Source: Candidatus Thorarchaeota archaeon (GTDB lineage: Archaea; Asgardarchaeota; Thorarchaeia; Thorarchaeales; Thorarchaeaceae). Taken from it: a stretch of 64,000 nucleotides of DNA. The position numbers and the translations under genes were made by a program. Every line of letters starts with the position of its first letter. Position 1 is the first letter of the stretch. This document shows positions 60,001 through 64,000 of the stretch, in pieces. The notes beneath the pieces are model-generated. The model saw only the letters and a list, made by a program, of their open reading frames with translations. It was not told the origin of the DNA and searched no databases. The stretch spans positions 22,637 to 86,636 of the forward strand of contig SDNP01000010.1 in NCBI GenBank assembly GCA_004524445.1, read 5' to 3'.

Positions 60001-63000
60001 ACATAGCCATATGGTTCTTCAACTCTATCTATGTAGCCAGGTATTGTGTTCATGCTCTCAGGAACATTCCACGTAGAGCCGCCGGTGGTGCTTGCAACTA
60101 CCTTTATTCGGTCCTCGTAGGGTTCATCAAGAACCTCGTATGTCACAACTATGCTGGCATCATCTGACCTCAGGTAGTCGATGCTTGGATACATTTCTTC
60201 TAAATACGATGATGTGGCCTGATGTGCATATTTACCAGTGAAATCCATCTGGTCATTGCCAACTAGGACCCAAATGTCATGATCTACTTTTCCTAGCTCA
60301 GTATTAACAGCAGTCATGGCAATCGCGATATCCCCATTGCCTAGCTTGACCGCATCCACATCATGGACAGATAGGTCATCTCTATTGGCAAATGTTATGC
60401 CAACTCCAGCATAAGAAGAGGGTGAACCCTTCGGGAAGATACGACAACCAACACGTCCACCAGATGCAAAGAACGAATCTGTATACCTATAGACAATTCC
60501 CATGTGAGTGTTATTGACTTCAATAATTGATGGGTGATATCTACGCGTGAATGGAATGCTGGTCTGGTCCTGTAGAAGAGTAACTGGACTCCATGTACTC
60601 GCACTGGAGTCATAATACGTCCAAGCAATATAATGGGTTCCTGATCCGGACTTTGCCTCCCATGCAAAATAATAGTCATTGGTTAAGGGGTCCACAGTAA
60701 ATGATGGTCGGTACTCCTCCACAATATTGACTCCCCCGTAGTTGAAGCTTGCTGAAAGATTACCGCCTCCACCCCACGTGTCCGTGGGTTTTTCGTAGAA
60801 TTTTCCACCAATGTAGGTATTGTTGGTGTAGACCATGAACATGTAGTCCTCTTGTGGAGAGGCGAGATGAGCAATATCAGCGTGGTATCTATTATAGCCG
60901 CCATAGGTTTCACTTGGATAAAAGACACTAGCCTGTGGAACTATTGGATAGTTTGGTGAAGCGGTCACATATTCTACCTTCTGATACTGAGAGTCAGTCC
61001 CTGGGATATGTTCCCACATATCGAACCCATGGGTATGACCGATGATGATTTCCTGCTCGCCATCATAGTCTTGATCATCCAACATCAATACACTGATTGG
61101 ATTCCAAGTCGTCACCTCTGGTGGCGCAGACCAAACATGTTTGAAAGTTCCACCTTGGCTTTCGTAGATGTACACAAAGCCGTTCTCACGGAGTAGGCGG
61201 ATATCCTCAATTCCACCTATGATGACCTCACGATATCCATCTTTGTCTGTATCACAGAGGGTCATGGCGTTGATTCTAGCAAACTCATTGGTCCCAAAGA
61301 GCGGATTGCCAAGCAGACTATATCTTCCTTCTAGAACTTTGCTTGTCACAAAGAATTCGTTATCTTCCATTCCGATGAAGGAGTGTTCATCTATATTGTA
61401 GATGAATAGGAATGGGCCAGCAGCAACAGCAAGCTCCAATCTGCCATCGTAATCGAGGTCGTCACCAGCCGCCATTGTAGTGATTTTCTCTACTTGGTCA
61501 AACTCAGGACGAGTGACCCAATCAGTATCACGCAAGTCAAATGAATAGGCGAATCGGAGTGCATCACCACCAGTTAGCCCCAGCTCTTCAAAAATATAGA
61601 TTTGAAGATGCGCTGCAACGACTATCTCCTTCAGGCCATCTTGGTCCAAGTCAACATCGGCAATCAAGTGCTCAGCATGGTCCCATACCTTTCGCTTGAA
61701 GTCGCCTGAAATGCCTTCGAGCTCTTCGTAGTAGTAGGGACTTACATCTGACTCCTCTGTGTGATTAAGATCAAATGACCTGAACATGCGTTTGTATGTA
61801 TTATTGGTGAGATGTTCAAAGATGTATACATTGTTATCGTAGTCACCCACAATAATCTCGCCATTGCCATCATTATCGGTATCAGCCGACGCAATACACA
61901 TCGTCCAGCCTTCCAAGTCATCTTCATTGCTCCAAGACTCGTGAATATGATATCCTAGATTGAAGAACAAAGCAGAATCTCTCTCCATGAGGCTGAACTC
62001 CATTTGAGCAACCTTTGGGTACGAAGCGACAATGAATGTATCAGTCGTATCGAACCGAGGTGCACACCAGTACAGGCCGCCAACGTTGTCGTTGTAAGAC
62101 GCCATGGTGTAATCTGCTTGAAGTTCTTGTCCAGTGTATTCGTAGTGGCGTTCTAGAGAGAAACCTCCGACAAAGCCACCATAATCTTGAACTATTCGAA
62201 CATCGGTGAGATTGAGTAGCTTCATGTTGGTTGTTTCTCCAGGGTTGGAGAAGACTTTCTTATCCTCAACCCAAACCGGATTCTCATCATCGCCTTCATT
62301 GAAGAAGCATGTGGCACCCTTCTTATTCCCATAGCTGAGTACTATATCGAAGTCACCATCTCCATCTAAGTCAGCCATGTCTGGCTGCCCCCATAGAGCG
62401 CTCGTTTCAATTAGGTTGATATCATCAAAGTGACCTCTAACATGTGAGAACTGTAGTACACCTGTTTCCTCATAGAGGTTCTTCGCTAAGTAGACCTTGC
62501 CATTCCCAACAACGAAGTCTTGGTCACCATCTCCATCAAAGTCGAAGAAGTCCATTTTTGGCGTAGTTTTTGCCAGGTTGATAAGTTGCGAGAGCTCGCC
62601 CGTTTCATCTATCTCCCAGAGCTCAACACGGTGATTGAATCCCGTAGAAACACTGTCTCTCCAGAAGAAATAGACTCTTGCACGAGTCAATGCGCCTCCC
62701 TCATCAAGGGGAACATCTGGATTGTATACTCCCACGGCGATCATTGGCAGATTGGTCGATGGGCTGTCGAGATTGGCGCCCTCTGCAGAAGTGTATTGCC
62801 ATAGCCCACTCAGCCACGTGTTTATGTCATCGACATAAGGTTGCATCACAGGGTCAAGAGTGATGGCTGTTTCACCGGGAGGAGTTGCGGGATTCTGATA
62901 ATACGCATAGACCTGTCCTTCCTGAGTCCCCATCAAGTATGTGGCTGTATTTGTTCCATAAGGCGATGGATCAAGAATTGCAGGAGCCCACGAGTTGTAG

Positions 63001-64000
63001 GTGGTTGCAGGTTGCGGGGTCATGAAATTGCCAAGTTCGAGATTCCATGTGGGAGTGTTTGGCGTCAACGGAACATGCTCCATTGCCCAGACATTCGCAC
63101 CAAATGTGTAATAGTCATCATCGCCAGATTCCCAAAGAAGCCGGTATCTATCCTCGGAAGCCTCCCATCCAATGCCATGGAATTCTCCAATGACAGTTCC
63201 TACAACTATCTTGTCTAGTTCCGAATCACCAGCAACATAGGCATCTCCATCAAACCGTAACTGACCGATAGAAACACTGAGAGCTTCTGTGATAGTGTTA
63301 TAGACCTGCAAAAGCTCCAGGGAGTTGATTTCGTATAGTGCATTGTCAAAAACGCTAATTTTGACATATCTGAACCAGTCCCACTTACGTCTTGCTAATG
63401 CAGTGTCTACGTCAATCTCAAGCTCATTTGCAGTGTAGTCAAAGTGGTCTGAAGTGACCTGTTCAAATGCCCTGCCATCTTGAGAAACACTGAAGTTGAA
63501 ATGAGTAAATATATCCGAATCAAGAGTGTTCTTGAACCGTATAATCAAGTCAGCTGCAGCATTTGCACTCCCCGTTCCCTCCTCATCCAAACCGAAATCA
63601 ACTATAGCGGTTGCATTGTCAACGCCAGGTAATGAAGCATCAAAGGTTGAGTAGTTGCCATCAGTATAGGATGCCATTCCAGTATTGTACGGATAGACAC
63701 TTGCATCAGGAATGAAATAGGAACCACCCCAAACATACTCAATGGGCTCTGGTTCTACTATGGAGGCATTCAATGGATCATAGTATGTGACATTGTTGGC
63801 TTCAATCACACTATCTGCCCAAAAGTCCAAACCCCAGAGTCCAAAGGTCTCCCATTCCTCATAGTCACGGTATACTTTCTTGTAATCATATGTCTTGGTA
63901 GTTGGATTCCAATCAAGAGTAAAGACACCCTGCCCCTGTGCAACTAAGGCTATCTCGTCACCAGGGGTTCCATCTAGTTCACCTATATCCATTGAGAGAA
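57051..64000 (-). CDS. Giant FG-GAP/VCBS repeat surface protein, 5' partial
   Basis: The minus frame is open from the right edge, so the N-terminus is missing; at least 2,315 residues are visible. About 20 repeats have a Ca-binding Asp loop plus strand (DFDGDGDQDFVVGNG, DLDGDGDFDIVLSYG, DLNADGLDEIVMW, DMDGDGHIDLVFTN), the FG-GAP/VCBS beta-propeller pattern. An early segment, about residues 80-230 (SIVEPEPI to LELLQVYN), resembles a discoidin (F5/8 type C) sugar-binding domain. The C-terminus has a Pro-rich spacer, one membrane helix and the basic-acidic tail RKRKEEE, so the protein is displayed outside. Likely adhesion or matrix function. Confidence 0.88.
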   Translation of the reverse strand, partial: LSMDIGELDGTPGDEIALVAQGQGVFTLDWNPTTKTYDYKKVYRDYEEWETFGLWGLDFWADSVIEANNVTYYDPLNASIVEPEPIEYVWGGSYFIPDASVYPYNTGMASYTDGNYSTFDASLPGVDNATAIVDFGLDEEGTGSANAAADLIIRFKNTLDSDIFTHFNFSVSQDGRAFEQVTSDHFDYTANELEIDVDTALARRKWDWFRYVKISVFDNALYEINSLELLQVYNTITEALSVSIGQLRFDGDAYVAGDSELDKIVVGTVIGEFHGIGWEASEDRYRLLWESGDDDYYTFGANVWAMEHVPLTPNTPTWNLELGNFMTPQPATTYNSWAPAILDPSPYGTNTATYLMGTQEGQVYAYYQNPATPPGETAITLDPVMQPYVDDINTWLSGLWQYTSAEGANLDSPSTNLPMIAVGVYNPDVPLDEGGALTRARVYFFWRDSVSTGFNHRVELWEIDETGELSQLINLAKTTPKMDFFDFDGDGDQDFVVGNGKVYLAKNLYEETGVLQFSHVRGHFDDINLIETSALWGQPDMADLDGDGDFDIVLSYGNKKGATCFFNEGDDENPVWVEDKKVFSNPGETTNMKLLNLTDVRIVQDYGGFVGGFSLERHYEYTGQELQADYTMASYNDNVGGLYWCAPRFDTTDTFIVASYPKVAQMEFSLMERDSALFFNLGYHIHESWSNEDDLEGWTMCIASADTDNDGNGEIIVGDYDNNVYIFEHLTNNTYKRMFRSFDLNHTEESDVSPYYYEELEGISGDFKRKVWDHAEHLIADVDLDQDGLKEIVVAAHLQIYIFEELGLTGGDALRFAYSFDLRDTDWVTRPEFDQVEKITTMAAGDDLDYDGRLELAVAAGPFLFIYNIDEHSFIGMEDNEFFVTSKVLEGRYSLLGNPLFGTNEFARINAMTLCDTDKDGYREVIIGGIEDIRLLRENGFVYIYESQGGTFKHVWSAPPEVTTWNPISVLMLDDQDYDGEQEIIIGHTHGFDMWEHIPGTDSQYQKVEYVTASPNYPIVPQASVFYPSETYGGYNRYHADIAHLASPQEDYMFMVYTNNTYIGGKFYEKPTDTWGGGGNLSASFNYGGVNIVEEYRPSFTVDPLTNDYYFAWEAKSGSGTHYIAWTYYDSSASTWSPVTLLQDQTSIPFTRRYHPSIIEVNNTHMGIVYRYTDSFFASGGRVGCRIFPKGSPSSYAGVGITFANRDDLSVHDVDAVKLGNGDIAIAMTAVNTELGKVDHDIWVLVGNDQMDFTGKYAHQATSSYLEEMYPSIDYLRSDDASIVVTYEVLDEPYEDRIKVVASTTGGSTWNVPESMNTIPGYIDRVEEPYGYVSYWEGAERVYAPMAYTPVIVGLDGSGFMYLNTFTRSVPYQVNDKLWVFLSAPDLVYGINPQSDWTGNTLRDVIDLAVGDTDSDGRREVVVGFHNQVGVYEMKSSTDGSGFMTYEEAWLSREYDNPVTGVTIFDSNSNGWDDIGISTERGDVYFIEYIDVSEGAVELKGSKVNWSAQTTGYGIYAGWDSLHSYDLDNDGKEEVICVQLSPADAYALDDDGTLLWNFTDGVDGYYDSMLADLTNDSIPEVILASRNGTLHVVDIQDGHEVWHYSNPTTTLFSVDVGDLENDSENEVVFTTTGGDIWVLHQNGSFYHRWTPSSGQLYDAHIANLTGGSILDVAYVANNGSINVINPLNGTILYVGPAGMVIPGARIDSHDFNDDGIEDIVYGKHAGHILDVTTGIVFYNTSDWNSIWGMYVEDFDNDNSVEILGYSNDGDIYLEEPDTGSLQWHYAPLDSGLHLVDIHIGYLGGSGKYDIVAGFTSSLSSDDGVAVAIDGKNGIPIWFNATGGYLTSMGTADIHGNGIDTLIAWDYMHNMTYAIDGYTRIPPEEDEAYPMHELYWNSTISEANVGGTRVADLNADGLDEIVMWDTNKTVWILNGTNGAVIWNRQLAAEISDISIGDLNGDAWLDLAVQGTDHKVYALSGVAGSTLGIVSAPTGWKVLDTFVGGFNSGNPYEEMAIAFTGPSETYTAWYDGSGIELYRSSTNLTSSIYAMDIGYILGHTTLDVVLGGANEFAAVYRGYDGQFQWSYNTGGPSIYEIVVGNFTGDAYADLAIKDSSYDIRVVDGSTHGLITTIVTTTTLRGYYAADIHLDDGTDEIVLNLETIGVRAYNSAGTSVWQYTAPLVINSLDSTCVFDDMDGDGHIDLVFTNREYINVVSGATSSLLWHYSIHDHRVVRPQVGSIIDSSGPPDVVSYWGGNVYVVAGVENPPIPPAVPTPAFISPNVWITERVVASITVIAPIVGCIAMIGFVVRKRKEEE

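Noticed and set aside
1..64000. tRNA genes, rRNA genes, CRISPR arrays and insertion sequences
   Set aside because: No T-loop-like GTTCRAATC with paired arms, no regularly spaced direct repeats and no transposase were found by eye; a covariance or repeat search could still find divergent ones.

Overview
The window reads as a chromosomal segment of an archaeon, most likely an Asgard archaeon (Promethearchaeota), with a gene style close to Thorarchaeia. This rests on gene content, because no rRNA or tRNA gene was found. Archaeal markers are a geranylgeranyl reductase, a two-domain protein disulfide oxidoreductase, an EMC3/TMCO1-like DUF106 protein, PRC-barrel proteins and Shine-Dalgarno sites built on GGAGGTGAT. 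Asgard-type markers are two Ras-superfamily GTPases plus one degenerate GTPase, a single-domain gelsolin-like protein, a leucine-rich-repeat protein and a very large FG-GAP surface protein. By eye the G+C content is in the low to mid 40s.

Layout. 1-3.2 kb: the end of a lipid-saturating reductase, small proteins, an AT-rich gene-free region with inverted ORB-like repeats (a possible replication origin), and an Oxa1-superfamily protein. 3.2-8.8 kb: an MFS transporter, a minus-strand rSAM/selenodomain-type operon (ArsS-like radical SAM plus two small transferases), and a DUF362 ferredoxin-like protein. 9-15.3 kb: a hypothetical protein followed by a HEAT/winged-helix protein, an SsnA-like amidohydrolase and an ABC exporter pair. 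15.3-19 kb: two membrane-anchored surface proteins, a TIM-barrel hydrolase, an NTF2-like protein, a small winged-helix protein and the gelsolin-like protein. 19-26.8 kb: tandem paralogues of unknown function, a MoxR ATPase/VWA pair, two polytopic membrane proteins and a PLP enzyme.

27-36.8 kb: a cysteine-cluster microprotein, an M32 carboxypeptidase, a degenerate GTPase, a PRC-barrel protein and a Rab-like GTPase in a row, an S15-type hydrolase, a radical SAM protein, a NIF3 homologue and a DsrE/F/H-like trio. 36.9-41.4 kb: an LRR protein and a thiol-redox set (PDO, thioredoxin reductase, glutaredoxin, ferritin-like protein). 41.4-45.4 kb: a compact minus-strand operon (zinc ribbon, longin-like protein, two paralogous polytopic membrane proteins, small GTPase), which I consider the best candidate for an undescribed system. 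45.6-50 kb: gene remnants, an FAD disulfide reductase, a second ferritin-like protein, an unusual thioredoxin, an HxlR regulator and an asparaginase-type hydrolase. 49.5-57 kb: a MacB/LolD-type ABC system, a membrane-anchored surface protein, tandem four-helix membrane proteins, a probable structured RNA, a C_GCAxxG_C_C protein and an aldo/keto reductase. 57-64 kb: a giant surface FG-GAP protein that runs off the window.

Three themes recur: thiol and oxidative-stress chemistry, with a shared promoter palindrome before three of these genes; GTPase-centred membrane modules; and cell-surface proteins held by one C-terminal helix with a basic tail. Several starts were moved from the longest ORF to a start supported by a Shine-Dalgarno site; each case is explained in its entry.
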